Assembly: GCA_964654415.1 (NCBI GenBank)
Contig: CAZZIP010000010.1
Location: 23,018 to 87,017, forward strand
DNA length: 64,000 nucleotides
Reading direction: 5' to 3'
From: Methylohalobius sp964654415
GTDB lineage: Bacteria; Pseudomonadota; Gammaproteobacteria; Methylococcales; Methylothermaceae
The translations under genes were made by a program, and so were the position numbers. The notes beneath the pieces are model-generated. The model saw only the letters and a program-made list of their open reading frames with translations, did not search any database and was not told the origin of the DNA. Numbering within the stretch: the stretch's first letter is position 1; each line of letters begins with the position of its first letter. This document shows positions 1 through 9,249 of the stretch, piece by piece.

Positions 1-300
1 CGCCTGGGCGGCAGCGATGATCTGATCTCGGCGAGCCTCGGCGGTCACCATCAGCACCGGAAGATTGGCTAGCTTCTCGTCCGCCCGCACGGCTCGAAGA
101 AGATCGATTCCGCTCATGCCCGGCATATTCCAATCGGTGATCAGAAGATCGAAATCTCCCGCCTTCAGCTTGGGAAGCGCCGTCTGCCCATCGTCGGCTT
201 CAGCGATATTGGTGAATCCCAATTCGCGTAGCAGGTTCTTGATAATTCGCCGCATCGTGGAAAAATCATCCACCACTAGGATTTTTATGCTTTTATCCAA
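1..300 (-). CDS. cheY: Chemotaxis response regulator CheY (3' end outside window)
   Basis: CheY is the phosphorylated single-domain receiver that binds the flagellar switch protein FliM and reverses motor rotation. One hundred codons are visible before the window edge. The acidic pocket D11-D12, the FSTMRR helix, the phospho-acceptor D56 in ITDWNMP and the VLMVTAEA strand with the conserved Thr can all be read and closely follow enterobacterial CheY. No ATG fits; I place the start at a TTG at 300, preceded by a GAGGGGG Shine-Dalgarno. It lies 54 bases after fliA and is probably cotranscribed. The C-terminal quarter, including the conserved Lys, is missing from view. Confidence 0.93.
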   Translation of the reverse strand, partial: MDKSIKILVVDDFSTMRRIIKNLLRELGFTNIAEADDGQTALPKLKAGDFDLLITDWNMPGMSGIDLLRAVRADEKLANLPVLMVTAEARRDQIIAAAQA

Positions 301-354
301 AGCTGACCCCCTCAAGAATCGTTCGTACTCGGCTTTACTTTTAAATATAGACCC

Positions 355-1080
355 TCAGCTCAACCAATCGCGCATCCTGGCCCTAAGGCGCAGCATCGCT
401 TGACTGTGGATCTGACAGACTCGCGATTCACCCACTCCGAGCACCTCTCCGATCTCACGCAAATTCATCTCCTCCTCATAATAGAGCGAGATCACCAAAC
501 GCTCGCGTTCCGGCAAGCCGGCGATGGCGTCGGCCAGAGCCTCCTTGAACCGTTCCTGAGTCAGGAAGTCCACGGCTCCACTCGGATCAGAGCCGTGCTC
601 CTCCAAGCAAGCATCGCCTTGTTCGGCAAGTTCCTCGATGCTGAACAGACGGCAGCCGACCACATCCTGCAAAGTGCGATGGTAGTCTTCCAAGCTCATC
701 CCCAGCTCCTGTGCCACCTCGGTATCGCGCGCATCGCGACCGGTACGGCGTTCGATGCAGTACATCGCCTCGGAAATCTCACGCGCCTTGCGGTACACCG
801 AGCGCGGGGTCCAATCATGGCGGCGCACCTCGTCCAACATTGCTCCGCGGATCCGGATTCCGGCATAGGTCTCAAAACTCGCCCCCTGACTTGCATCATA
901 TTGGCGCGCCGCTTCCAACAGTCCCACCATCCCGGCCTGGATCAGATCCTCAAGGAGCACGCTTGCCGGCAAGCGCCCTTTGAGATGGTGGGCGATGCGT
1001 TGTACCAACGGCGTGTACTGCTCGACCACTCGGTCGAAGTCCATCGTCTTAATAGCTGCATAGGCGGCTACTCCTCTCAT
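355..1080 (-). CDS. fliA: Flagellar sigma factor FliA (sigma-28)
   Basis: FliA directs RNA polymerase to late flagellar and chemotaxis promoters. The 241-residue product has region 2 near the N-terminus (PLVQRIAHHLKGRLPAS, EDLIQAGMVGLLEA), region 3 in the middle and a region 4 helix-turn-helix near the end (LREIGEVLGVGESRVCQIH). The longest open frame starts at 1161, but the ATG at 1080 overlaps the fleN stop as ATGA and gives the usual FliA length, so that start is preferred. It is the penultimate gene of the fliL-to-cheY operon in this window. FlgM, its anti-sigma factor, is not in the window. Confidence 0.95.
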   Translation of the reverse strand: MRGVAAYAAIKTMDFDRVVEQYTPLVQRIAHHLKGRLPASVLLEDLIQAGMVGLLEAARQYDASQGASFETYAGIRIRGAMLDEVRRHDWTPRSVYRKAREISEAMYCIERRTGRDARDTEVAQELGMSLEDYHRTLQDVVGCRLFSIEELAEQGDACLEEHGSDPSGAVDFLTQERFKEALADAIAGLPERERLVISLYYEEEMNLREIGEVLGVGESRVCQIHSQAMLRLRARMRDWLS

Positions 1081-1949
1081 GCCTTTTCTTCCGCGCTGTA
1101 GTGGATCATGCGCTCGACGAAGAACTCTAACTGGCCCGAGGGAGCGTCTGCCATCGGCCACTGCTCTATCTTACGCGCTAAGGACTTCAAGGCGACGGCA
1201 GCCGGGCTTTGCGGGAAAGCACTGACCACTGGCTGCTGCATCTGCACCGCTTTGACCACCGCCTCGTCTTTCGGCACCGAACCGAAATAATTGAGGGTCA
1301 CGTCCAGATAGCGGTCGGTCGCCCGACATAGTTTTTCGTACAACTGCCGTCCCTGGCTGGCAACTTGGACCTGGTTGCACAAAATCTGGAAGCGGAACAG
1401 CCGATAGTCACGGTTGAGCAGCTTGATGAAAGCATAGGAGTCGGCCAGGGAAGCCGGCTCGTCGCACACCACTACCACGATTTCCTGACAGGCTCGGGCA
1501 AAATTGACCACCGTGCTAGAAATGCCCGCGGCTGTATCGACGATCAATACGTCAAGCGGCAAGTGCAAGCTACTGAAAGCGCGGATCAGGCCAGCCTGCT
1601 GGGCCTCTGTCAAATCCGCCATCTTCTGGATTCCAGAAGCCGCGGGAACGATCTTCAAGCCGCAAGGCCCCTCCACCAGAATCTCCTCTAGGGTGTGGGT
1701 CCCATTGATAACGTGCGACAAGTTATACCGAGGATGTAACCCCAGCAGGATGTCCACGTTGGCCAATCCCAAATCGGCATCTAGCAAAGCGGTCGTACGC
1801 CCCTGCTGGGCCAGGGCCACCCCTAAATTGACGGCAACGTTGGTCTTGCCTACTCCACCCTTGCCGCTTGCTACCGCGAACACCCGCACTGGTTTGGGTA
1901 GCCGCATGCACCGAATTCCAGCTGCTTGATCTAAGTTATGCGCTTGCAT
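1077..1949 (-). CDS. fleN: Flagellar number regulator FleN/FlhG (MinD-like ATPase)
   Basis: FleN is a MinD/ParA-type ATPase that limits flagellar number. In polar flagellates it antagonises the sigma-54 activator FleQ and works with FlhF. A deviant Walker A (SGKGGVGKT, residues 28-36), the LLDADLGLANVD switch and the VDTAAGIS Walker B stretch are clear. The frame opens at 2012, but the ATG at 1949 leaves a short N-terminal tail before the P-loop, like known FleN; both starts overlap the end of flhF. A charged tail (QAGLIRAF and following) replaces the MinD membrane helix region. Its position between flhF and fliA is the canonical one. Confidence 0.93.
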   Translation of the reverse strand: MQAHNLDQAAGIRCMRLPKPVRVFAVASGKGGVGKTNVAVNLGVALAQQGRTTALLDADLGLANVDILLGLHPRYNLSHVINGTHTLEEILVEGPCGLKIVPAASGIQKMADLTEAQQAGLIRAFSSLHLPLDVLIVDTAAGISSTVVNFARACQEIVVVVCDEPASLADSYAFIKLLNRDYRLFRFQILCNQVQVASQGRQLYEKLCRATDRYLDVTLNYFGSVPKDEAVVKAVQMQQPVVSAFPQSPAAVALKSLARKIEQWPMADAPSGQLEFFVERMIHYSAEEKA

Positions 1950-3261
1950 CGGCGACCCAATCCTCAAAATCGAGTCCTGCGTCGGCAGACGGGGATATCG
2001 GCGCAGTCTCAAAGCAACGCTGAATCAGCCTATCCGACCGAGCCGGATGCAGATCCTCTGGCACCTGCTGACCATCGGTGAAGAACGCAATCGGCAGTCT
2101 GCATCCGATCAGGGCCGAAAGCGCTGGCCCAAGACACCCTGCCTCATCGAGTTTAGTCAAAATAACGGCTTTGGGGCGACAAGCGGCAAAAGCCTTGATC
2201 GCTTCATTTAGACTACCTAGCTGGGCGCCTGCCGACAGCACTAGGTAGGTCGAGATGGCTATCTCGCCCTCGCTCAGTAGCGCAAGCTGCTCTGCCAAGC
2301 GCAGGTCCCGAGGACTCATCCCTGCGGTATCGATCAGAACCAACTTCTTATCCCGAAAGCCGCGCAAGATCGCGCGAAGTTCCTCGGGATTGCTGGCCAC
2401 CCGAATCGGTACCCCAAGAATCCGAGCATAGGTACTAAGCTGTTCATAGGCAGCAATCCGGTAATTGTCCGTGGTCATCAGGGCGATCTGGCGGGGGCCG
2501 TGTTCGAGGCGAAAACGCGCGGCTAATTTGGCAATCGTAGTCGTCTTGCCAACCCCCGTCGGACCCACCAGAGCGACGATCCCCCCATAATCCAGACCAG
2601 GGTCGCAAATCGCAACGCGCTCGGTCAGAATCTGGCGGACTTGGCGCAAAGCGCTGCCAAAGTCTGCGTGCACGCCCGCCTGCCGGGCCAACTCCAGCGC
2701 CAACGGTCTGGCAAACCCAAGTTCATTTAGGGTACGCAGAAGATCGATCCGAGTCGGGGACTCGCGCATCAGCTCCCGCCAGGACTCCCGAGACAGATGC
2801 TGGTCTAAAAGACGCCGCATTTCCTGGAGCTCACACCGCAGAGAGGCGAACGTGTCCGATGGCGGTACCCGAGCCACAGATTCAGCCGGATGACGGGATT
2901 TAGTCGCCGCCACAGAAGGTTTAGGCCGTTTGGAATCGCCCTGAGGTTTCCCCATCGCTCCGGTAAACTCAGCTACCGCGCTGTACCCGCGGGCAGAGAA
3001 AGCCGGTTTGGGAGGCGATTTAGCGCTAGATTCCGGTATGGGGTTAAGGCGTATCGGCGCAGGCTCCGCAGCAGTTTCAGGCGGCCGAGGTTCCGGTTTG
3101 GCGGAGGTCACCGTCTCCAGATCGAAATCGCATGTAGCAATAATCTCCACCCCTTGCTCGGTCTTGCGATTGGACAGGATCACCGCATCTGCGCCCAGGG
3201 TCTCTTTCACCTGTTGCAGCGCCTGGCGGATGTCCGGAGCCAGAAAACGTTTGATTTTCAT
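1936..3261 (-). CDS. flhF: Flagellar biosynthesis SRP-type GTPase FlhF
   Basis: FlhF is the third SRP-type GTPase, after Ffh and FtsY; it sets the polar site of flagellar assembly. The 441-residue protein has the short basic B domain (MKIKRFLAPDIRQALQQVK), a Pro/Ala/Lys-rich linker around residues 55-135, an N domain, and a G domain with P-loop GPTGVGKTT at 233-241, the TTDNYRIAA insertion box, DTAG and TKLDEAG guanine-specificity motifs. The start at 3261 has a GGAGG Shine-Dalgarno. A gap of 95 bases separates it from flhA, the largest gap inside the operon, but I see no convincing promoter there. Confidence 0.95.
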   Translation of the reverse strand: MKIKRFLAPDIRQALQQVKETLGADAVILSNRKTEQGVEIIATCDFDLETVTSAKPEPRPPETAAEPAPIRLNPIPESSAKSPPKPAFSARGYSAVAEFTGAMGKPQGDSKRPKPSVAATKSRHPAESVARVPPSDTFASLRCELQEMRRLLDQHLSRESWRELMRESPTRIDLLRTLNELGFARPLALELARQAGVHADFGSALRQVRQILTERVAICDPGLDYGGIVALVGPTGVGKTTTIAKLAARFRLEHGPRQIALMTTDNYRIAAYEQLSTYARILGVPIRVASNPEELRAILRGFRDKKLVLIDTAGMSPRDLRLAEQLALLSEGEIAISTYLVLSAGAQLGSLNEAIKAFAACRPKAVILTKLDEAGCLGPALSALIGCRLPIAFFTDGQQVPEDLHPARSDRLIQRCFETAPISPSADAGLDFEDWVADASA

Positions 3262-3356
3262 GGCCTACCTCCCTGCATGCCACCCCGCAGGCACGCTAAA
3301 GTACGTGCAAGTTCGCTATTCTGATAATGCTTCATCCCTCGTTCACCTCATTAGTT

Positions 3357-5444
3357 TCAAGCCCGCTGGCCAACCACACCGACCACTTTGATTGGCTGGT
3401 TCTCCGGCACTTCGTTGTAGGCCAAAACGTGCAACCCCGGAATGGTATGGCGGACGAAACGCGCCAGCCACGCGCGCAACATTGAGGACACCAACAGCAC
3501 CGCCGGTTTGCCGACCGCCTCCAGTTTCCTGGTCTGCTGCTCCAAAAGCTGATGGATACGTTGCGCCAACCCCGGTTCAATGCTTGCCCCTTCTTGATTA
3601 GTACCCTGCAAAGTCTTTAGCAACAACTGTTCCAGCTCTGGATCCAAGGTGATGACGGGCAGCTCGCTTCCTAAGCCGTTGATTTTCTCGACGATGGCGC
3701 GTCCCAGCGCAGCCCGTACTGCTGCCGTGAGCGCGTCGGGATCCTGACTTCTGCTGCCGTGCTCTGCCAAAGTTTCGGCGATCGTGATCATGTCCCGAAT
3801 TGGAATTTTCTCCTTGAGCAGGCGCTGCAGCACTTTCACCAACAAAGTCAGCGGGATGATCTGAGGCACTAGCAGTTCCGCCAGCTTCGGCGCCACCTTG
3901 GCCAAGGTGGCGAGCCATTGTTGCGCCTCCTCGTGACCGAACAACAGATGCGCGTGATCCTGGATGACTTGGCTTAAGTGGGTGGCGATCACCGTCTCCG
4001 GATCCACTACCGTATACCCCAGCGCTTGGGCGTGATCCCGGCGTGCCGGCTCGATCCATACCGCATCCAACCCAAAGGCCGGATCCTTGGCTTCGATTCC
4101 CGCAATCGCCCCAAACACCTGGCCGGGATTGATGGCCATCTCCCGGTCCGGGTAAATCGTCGCCTCCCCCACCGTTACCCCGAGAACCTGCAGGCGGTAA
4201 GCGTTCGGGAGCAGATCGAGATTGTCGCGAATATGGACCGATGGAATCAGGAACCCCAACTCCTGAGACAGCTTCTTGCGTACCCCCTTGATGCGGCTCA
4301 TGAGCTCTCCGCCCTGCTGTTTGTCCACCAGCGCGATCAAACGGTAACCAACTTGGAGGCCGATACGGTCAAGCGGCATGACGTCGTCCCAACTCAACTC
4401 GCGCACCTCAGGCTCTTTGGGCGGCGCCTCGGGCGCGATCTCTTTGGCGGCCTGCCGGCGGCTACGTCGGCTCATTAACCAAACACTTCCTCCCAAAGCA
4501 GAAGCCAAAACTAAAAACGGCAAGCTCGGCATCCCGGGGATCAACCCCAACAGACCGATCACGCCGGCGCTGATGGCTAACACTCGCGGTTGCTCAAGGA
4601 ACTGCGCGCTGAATTGCTGCCCCACGTCCGCCTCGGAGCCCGATACCTGGGTCACCAATATTGCCGAAGCGACCGACAACAACAGCGAAGGAATCTGTGC
4701 GACCAGACCATCCCCGATGGTGAGCAAAACGTAACGCTCGGCCGCCTCGTGGAAAGCCATACCATGCTGACCCATGCCAATCGTCAGTCCCCCGATGACG
4801 TTGATGAACAAGATTAAAATTCCGGCAATCGCGTCGCCGCGCACGAACTTGCTCGCTCCATCCATGGCACCGTAAAAGTCGGCCTCTCTGCTGACCTCGG
4901 CCCGCCTGGCGCGGGCTTCGTCCTGGGAGATTAGACCAGCGTTAAGATCGGCGTCGATCGCCATCTGCTTGCCTGGCATAGCGTCCAAGGTGAACCTGGC
5001 GCTCACTTCCGACACTCGTCCTGCTCCTTTGGTGATCACCACGAAGTTGATGATCACCAGGATCAAAAACACCACTAGGCCGACGGTGAAATTCCCCCCA
5101 ATCACAAAAGCCCCGAACGCTTCGATCACCTTGCCGGCCGCATCGGGGCTCTCGTGCCCCTTAAGCAGCACCACCCGCGTCGAGGCCACGTTCAAGCTCA
5201 ACCGGAGCAAGGTCGCAACCAAAAGCACGACCGGAAACACTGCAAAATCCAGCGGCTTTGCGGTATAGATCACAACGAGGAGAATGATGAGCGACAAGGC
5301 GATATTGAACGTGAAAAACAAGTCGAGCACGAACGCTGGCAGTGGCAATACCAGGAGCATCAAAAGCAGCATCACTAAGAACGGCGCACCCAATCCTATG
5401 CCGCTGAGCTGTTTGATTCTGGTCAAAATTGCAGTCGGGCTCAT
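3357..5444 (-). CDS. flhA: Flagellar type III export gate protein FlhA
   Basis: FlhA is the proton-motive-force-driven export gate subunit; its cytosolic ring docks chaperone-substrate complexes. The 695-residue length is typical. The N-terminal half has about eight membrane segments, with the conserved FHIPEP signature region (RFTLDAMPGKQMAIDADLNAG) around residues 145-170. The C-terminal half, from about 330, is the soluble four-subdomain platform (for example RDNLDLLPNAYRL). It lies 36 bases downstream of flhB, in operon with it. Confidence 0.96.
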   Translation of the reverse strand: MSPTAILTRIKQLSGIGLGAPFLVMLLLMLLVLPLPAFVLDLFFTFNIALSLIILLVVIYTAKPLDFAVFPVVLLVATLLRLSLNVASTRVVLLKGHESPDAAGKVIEAFGAFVIGGNFTVGLVVFLILVIINFVVITKGAGRVSEVSARFTLDAMPGKQMAIDADLNAGLISQDEARARRAEVSREADFYGAMDGASKFVRGDAIAGILILFINVIGGLTIGMGQHGMAFHEAAERYVLLTIGDGLVAQIPSLLLSVASAILVTQVSGSEADVGQQFSAQFLEQPRVLAISAGVIGLLGLIPGMPSLPFLVLASALGGSVWLMSRRSRRQAAKEIAPEAPPKEPEVRELSWDDVMPLDRIGLQVGYRLIALVDKQQGGELMSRIKGVRKKLSQELGFLIPSVHIRDNLDLLPNAYRLQVLGVTVGEATIYPDREMAINPGQVFGAIAGIEAKDPAFGLDAVWIEPARRDHAQALGYTVVDPETVIATHLSQVIQDHAHLLFGHEEAQQWLATLAKVAPKLAELLVPQIIPLTLLVKVLQRLLKEKIPIRDMITIAETLAEHGSRSQDPDALTAAVRAALGRAIVEKINGLGSELPVITLDPELEQLLLKTLQGTNQEGASIEPGLAQRIHQLLEQQTRKLEAVGKPAVLLVSSMLRAWLARFVRHTIPGLHVLAYNEVPENQPIKVVGVVGQRA

Positions 5445-5480
5445 ACCTTAACCTCTGTCTTTCATTGTCCTGATGGAACC

Positions 5481-6608
5481 TCAGCGCCGCAGATATTCCT
5501 CCGGAATCGGCCAGCTTGCCGGTGGCAGCGGCCGCTCACGGGGACTACGCGCCGCCTTGAGCTGATACACATAAGCCAGTACTTGGGCCACGGCCAGATA
5601 CAATCCTTGGGGAATTTCCTGCCCCAACTCAGTGCTGTAATACAAGGCGCGTGCCAACGGCGGTGCCGCCACCAGAGGAACATTGGCGGAGATCGCCTTG
5701 GCGCGAATCTGAGCCGCAATCAGATCGACTCCTTTGGCCACTACCCTGGGGGCTCCAGCTCGGGATTGATCGTATTTAAGGGCAACCGCAAAATGGCTTG
5801 GATTGGTGACTACGACGTCGGCTTTCGGAACCTCCTCTATCATCCGCCGTCGGGCGCGTTCACGCTGCAGTTGGCGGATTTTTGACTTGACTTCGGGTCG
5901 ACCTTCCGACTCCTTCATCTCGTCTTTGATTTCCTGGAGAGTCATCTTTAGCTTGCGGCGGTGTTCCCAAAGCTGATAAGGCACATCGATGGCCGCCAGC
6001 AGTGCCAGCGAGGCGCACAGAAACAGACCCGCTCGCCATAGAAAGCCAAGACCATCGGCCAACGCCGGTTCAAGGTCTTCACCCAACAAACCCTTAAGAT
6101 CCGCCTTGGAAGCCTGAAAGATGACCAGCGTAACCAGTGCGATGAGCGCCACCTTAAGCAGAGACTTAACCAATTCCACCAGGCCACGCAGGGCGAACAT
6201 CCGCTTGAATCCTTCCAGCGGGTTGAGTTTGCCGAACTTAGGTTCTAGGCTCTCCCAGCTGAAGACCCAACCTCCGAGCATGACCGGCCCGGCCAAAGCA
6301 GCGATGACCATCACCAAAAGCAGCGGCGCCAATAAGATCAAGCTGTCAAACAGAGCCGCGCTGCCGTGCTCGAGCAGCGTCTGGGGATTGAGGATTTCAC
6401 CTCGCTCGAGGCGGAAATTGGCGGTCATGATCCTGGCCAATCCGTCCCCCATGGACCGGCCAAATACCCCGCATCCGACTATGCCTGCCAACAGGACCAC
6501 AAATGTGTTGAGTTCACGCGAACGAGGAATTTGGCCTTTGCGGCGCGCATCCTCCAGGCGTTTTTGGGTAGGTTCTTCAGTACGTTCTTGACTGCTCTCT
6601 TCCGCCAT
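5481..6608 (-). CDS. flhB: Flagellar type III export switch protein FlhB (NPSH variant)
   Basis: FlhB switches export from rod/hook to filament substrates after autocleavage inside a conserved NPTH loop. This 375-residue protein has an N-terminal EERTEEPTQKRLEDARRKG-like tail, four hydrophobic segments between about 35 and 210, a helical linker and the C-terminal cytosolic domain. The cleavage loop reads NPSH at residues 269-272 (codons at 5793-5804), with Ser for the usual Thr. Asn and Pro, which flank the scissile bond, are kept, so cleavage may still occur. It starts four bases after the fliR stop. Confidence 0.95.
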   Translation of the reverse strand: MAEESSQERTEEPTQKRLEDARRKGQIPRSRELNTFVVLLAGIVGCGVFGRSMGDGLARIMTANFRLERGEILNPQTLLEHGSAALFDSLILLAPLLLVMVIAALAGPVMLGGWVFSWESLEPKFGKLNPLEGFKRMFALRGLVELVKSLLKVALIALVTLVIFQASKADLKGLLGEDLEPALADGLGFLWRAGLFLCASLALLAAIDVPYQLWEHRRKLKMTLQEIKDEMKESEGRPEVKSKIRQLQRERARRRMIEEVPKADVVVTNPSHFAVALKYDQSRAGAPRVVAKGVDLIAAQIRAKAISANVPLVAAPPLARALYYSTELGQEIPQGLYLAVAQVLAYVYQLKAARSPRERPLPPASWPIPEEYLRR

Positions 6609-6612
6609 TACG

Positions 6613-7386
6613 CTAGACTTTGAGCAGCTTGCGGATCAATTCGTAAGTAGCCGGCAGGTCTCCGGCGAACCGCTCCAGCACTACGGGGAAAGTGAACCAG
6701 ATCAACCCCAGTCCCAGCCCCAGAGTGATCGGGAAACCCACCGAAAAGATGTTGAGCTGCGGCGCGGCCCGAGTCGCGATTCCCAGAGCGAGGTTAACGA
6801 ACAACAAGGTGATGACGACGGGCAAAGATAGCAGCACTCCGCCGACGAACACGCTGCTGCTCCAACGGACGATCGTCCATACGTCATCGCGCTCTAATCC
6901 CGCCAGGACCACCGGCAGGCTTTGGAAACTGGCCGCGAGCAGCTCAATGAGAAGCAAATGACCGTCCAACCCCAGAAACAACAGGGTCGCAAATAAAAGG
7001 TACAGCTGTGAAACCATCGGTACCTGCGCGCCCAACTGGGGGTCGATCAAAGCAGCAAATCCCAATCCCATGCTGTAAGCGATGCTTTGTCCGGCAAATA
7101 CCAATGCGGCGAGGGCCAATTGCACGAGAAACCCAATGGCCGCCCCAATCAGGATTTCCCGCGCTGCTATCAAGCCGGCCTCAAGGCCGACTAACTCAAC
7201 TGCAGGGACCTTGGGAAGGGTAGGCATCACCGCGGTAGTGGTGACCACTGCCAACATCACCCGTATCCGAATCGGCACAGCTCGGCTATTGAAGATCGGC
7301 AGCGTCATGAAAAACGCCCCGATGCGCAGCAGCGGCCATAAGAAACGAGCTAGCAGGTCAAGGAGCTGTGTCTCGGTCCAGTGCAT
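6613..7386 (-). CDS. fliR: Flagellar export gate protein FliR
   Basis: FliR is part of the FliP5-FliQ4-FliR1 export gate at the base of the flagellum. The 257-residue protein is almost entirely hydrophobic, with about six membrane segments. It carries family landmarks such as RIGAFFMTLPIFNSRAVPIRIRV near the N-terminus and FPITLGLGLGLIWFTFP near the C-terminus. It is one base from fliQ upstream and four bases from flhB downstream, so translational coupling is likely. Confidence 0.94.
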   Translation of the reverse strand: MHWTETQLLDLLARFLWPLLRIGAFFMTLPIFNSRAVPIRIRVMLAVVTTTAVMPTLPKVPAVELVGLEAGLIAAREILIGAAIGFLVQLALAALVFAGQSIAYSMGLGFAALIDPQLGAQVPMVSQLYLLFATLLFLGLDGHLLLIELLAASFQSLPVVLAGLERDDVWTIVRWSSSVFVGGVLLSLPVVITLLFVNLALGIATRAAPQLNIFSVGFPITLGLGLGLIWFTFPVVLERFAGDLPATYELIRKLLKV

Positions 7387-7387
7387 C

Positions 7388-7657
7388 TCAACCGATCAAC
7401 GCCGGGATGTTTTCAAACAAACCTTGGGTATAGTCAGTGAGCAAACGCAGCATCCAGTGCCCAGCCAATACCAGCACGAGGGCGACGACGATCAGCTTGG
7501 GTACAAAGGTCAAAGTCATCTCATTGATTTGGGTAGCGGCTTGAAACACCGCGATCAGCAGCCCGATCGCCAACACTGAGAGTAGAATGGGTGCAGCCAG
7601 CTTCAAAGTTACCCAAAGCATGTCGCTAGCAACGGTCATCACCGCATCGGCGTCCAT
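7388..7657 (-). CDS. fliQ: Flagellar export gate protein FliQ
   Basis: FliQ is a small two-helix membrane protein of the export gate. The open frame reaches back to 7723, but the ATG at 7657 follows a strong GGAGG Shine-Dalgarno and gives 89 residues, the standard FliQ length. Two long hydrophobic stretches (about residues 15-40 and 52-75) flank a conserved loop with QINEMTLTFVPK. It lies 13 bases after fliP. Confidence 0.94.
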   Translation of the reverse strand: MDADAVMTVASDMLWVTLKLAAPILLSVLAIGLLIAVFQAATQINEMTLTFVPKLIVVALVLVLAGHWMLRLLTDYTQGLFENIPALIG

Positions 7658-7670
7658 GGTTTCCTCCGCT

Positions 7671-8405
7671 TCAAAGCGTATAAAAACTCGCTGCCAGGGT
7701 TTCCATGACCAACGCCCAGCCATCCACGAGCACGAACAACATGAGTTTGAACGGCAGCGAGATGATCATCGGCGAGAGCATCATCATCCCCATAGACATC
7801 AGCACGCTGGCCACCACCAGATCGATGATCAGAAACGGCAAAAAGAGGAGAAAACCGATCTGAAACGCGGTCTTGAGCTCTGAGGTCATGAATGCCGGCA
7901 CCAGTAGAGTCAAGGGAACATCTTCCATCGACGCTAGATGCTCTCGCCCCGACAGCCGCACGAATAGAGCCAGATCGGTTTCGCGGGTCTGGCGCAGCAT
8001 AAATTGGCGCAGCGGTAGCAGCGACCGCTTAAGCGCCTCGCCGGCTTCGATCTTTTCCTCCAGATAGGGAGCAACGCCGTCCTGGTAGGCCTTATCGAAC
8101 ACCGGAAACATGACAAATCCGGTCAGGAACAAAGAAATCCCGAGCAGAATTTGATTATTGGGAGTTTGGCCGGTGCCTAGAGCTTGACGCAGAATGGCCA
8201 GAACCACCAGGATGCGGGTGAAAGCAGTCATCGACAGAAGCAGTGCGGGCAGCACCGTCAGTGCGGTCATCAAGGCAAGCACCTGCAGACTGACGGTATA
8301 GGCTTGGCCACCACCTGCAGTGGTCACCCGAACTACCTCCAACCCCGGTGCAGCGGTAGCGAGCACAGGCAGCAGCAAGATGGCAAAACCTAATCCAAGC
8401 TTCAT
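7671..8405 (-). CDS. fliP: Flagellar export gate protein FliP
   Basis: FliP forms the pentameric core of the export gate. It is 244 residues from the ATG at 8405, which sits just after a GGAGG and overlaps the fliO stop as ATGA; the alternative ATG at 8417 would place the Shine-Dalgarno inside the gene. A cleavable signal-like N-terminus (MKLGLGFAILLLPVLATAAP) is present, as in other FliP. It is followed by the conserved blocks TAFTRILVVLAILRQALGTGQ and LVPAFMTSELKTAFQIGF. Confidence 0.95.
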   Translation of the reverse strand: MKLGLGFAILLLPVLATAAPGLEVVRVTTAGGGQAYTVSLQVLALMTALTVLPALLLSMTAFTRILVVLAILRQALGTGQTPNNQILLGISLFLTGFVMFPVFDKAYQDGVAPYLEEKIEAGEALKRSLLPLRQFMLRQTRETDLALFVRLSGREHLASMEDVPLTLLVPAFMTSELKTAFQIGFLLFLPFLIIDLVVASVLMSMGMMMLSPMIISLPFKLMLFVLVDGWALVMETLAASFYTL

Positions 8406-8776
8406 TCTCTCCTCCATCGTTCCGCCAAGACCTGCTTAAAGCTTTTCACTTCCGCCTGTTCTAGGCGCATATCGCCTTCCAACACATGCAGGGTCTGGAT
8501 TCGGCCGGGCGCTACCCCCAAAACCAACTGGGTTCGCCCGACTTCGATCACCACCAGTCTCTCTCGGCTGCCCAAAGACAGCCCTGCCAACACTCGGAGT
8601 TGCCCCTGAGCAGGCACATTCCACTGGCTCAAACGCTTGAGCAACCATAGACACAAAACCATCAGGATCAGCACCACGGCAAGCCCTAGCCACTGACCGG
8701 TTGCGGCGGAATTTAAGCCAGGCGCAGCCCAAACCGGCAGGCTCAGCACGCCCAAAGCCAAACCGAGCCTTTTCAT
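8402..8776 (-). CDS. fliO: Flagellar assembly protein FliO
   Basis: FliO is a small bitopic membrane protein that assists assembly of FliP oligomers. The 124-residue product has an N-terminal signal-like segment, a membrane helix around residues 30-50 (LGLAVVLILMVLCLWLL) and a cytoplasmic domain with the LSLGSRERLVVIEVG pattern typical of the family. It overlaps fliN by four bases and fliP by four. FliO is poorly conserved, so the call rests on this pattern plus position. Confidence 0.9.
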   Translation of the reverse strand: MKRLGLALGVLSLPVWAAPGLNSAATGQWLGLAVVLILMVLCLWLLKRLSQWNVPAQGQLRVLAGLSLGSRERLVVIEVGRTQLVLGVAPGRIQTLHVLEGDMRLEQAEVKSFKQVLAERWRRE

Positions 8777-9249
8777 CTCAACCTGCGCACGCGTTCTGCC
8801 GGGCTGATGATGTCGGTTAACCGGATGCCGAATTTGTCGTTAACCACCACCACCTCACCGCGGGCGATCAGAGTACCGTTGACCATGACGTCCATCGGCT
8901 CGCCCGCCAAGCGATCCAGTTCCACCACTGAGCCCTGGTTGAGCTGAAGCAAATTACGGATGCTAATGCGGGTACGCCCGATCTCCATCGACAAAGTGAC
9001 GGGGACATCCAAGATGACATCTAGGTTGACGTCCTCTTGCGATGAACTTTTGACTGAGTCCCCACGCTCAAAACGATCGTAAGTCGCTGGGGTGACTCGT
9101 TGGACAGAGGCGCTGTTCTCGACCTGCTCGGCCAACGCGTCCTCCCAGCTGTCTGGGTTTACCTCTTCTCCATCGCTCGGCGGAACCTCCTCAAATGGGA
9201 CGTCCCCCGAGGTTGGCTGGTCGGACATCCAATCTTCACGCTCACTCAT
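8773..9249 (-). CDS. fliN: Flagellar motor switch protein FliN
   Basis: FliN forms the lower part of the C-ring switch and takes part in export and CheY binding. The protein is 158 residues from the ATG at 9249, which follows a GGGGAAAG Shine-Dalgarno and comes just after the fliM stop. The first 75 or so residues are acidic and low-complexity. The rest is the SpoA domain with LDVILDVPVTLSMEIGRT and the VVVNDKFGIRLTDI end. An extended acidic N-terminus is common in polar flagellates. Confidence 0.95.
   Translation of the reverse strand: MSEREDWMSDQPTSGDVPFEEVPPSDGEEVNPDSWEDALAEQVENSASVQRVTPATYDRFERGDSVKSSSQEDVNLDVILDVPVTLSMEIGRTRISIRNLLQLNQGSVVELDRLAGEPMDVMVNGTLIARGEVVVVNDKFGIRLTDIISPAERVRRLR

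Noticed and set aside
301..354. Possible sigma-28 promoter before cheY (GCCGAGTA on the minus strand)
   Set aside because: Only part of the GCCGATAA element matches and no TAAA-type -35 lies at about 15 bases.
400..1101. 233-codon plus-strand open frame opposite fliA
   Set aside because: It is the mirror of a well-supported fliA gene, has no Shine-Dalgarno and no recognisable domain.
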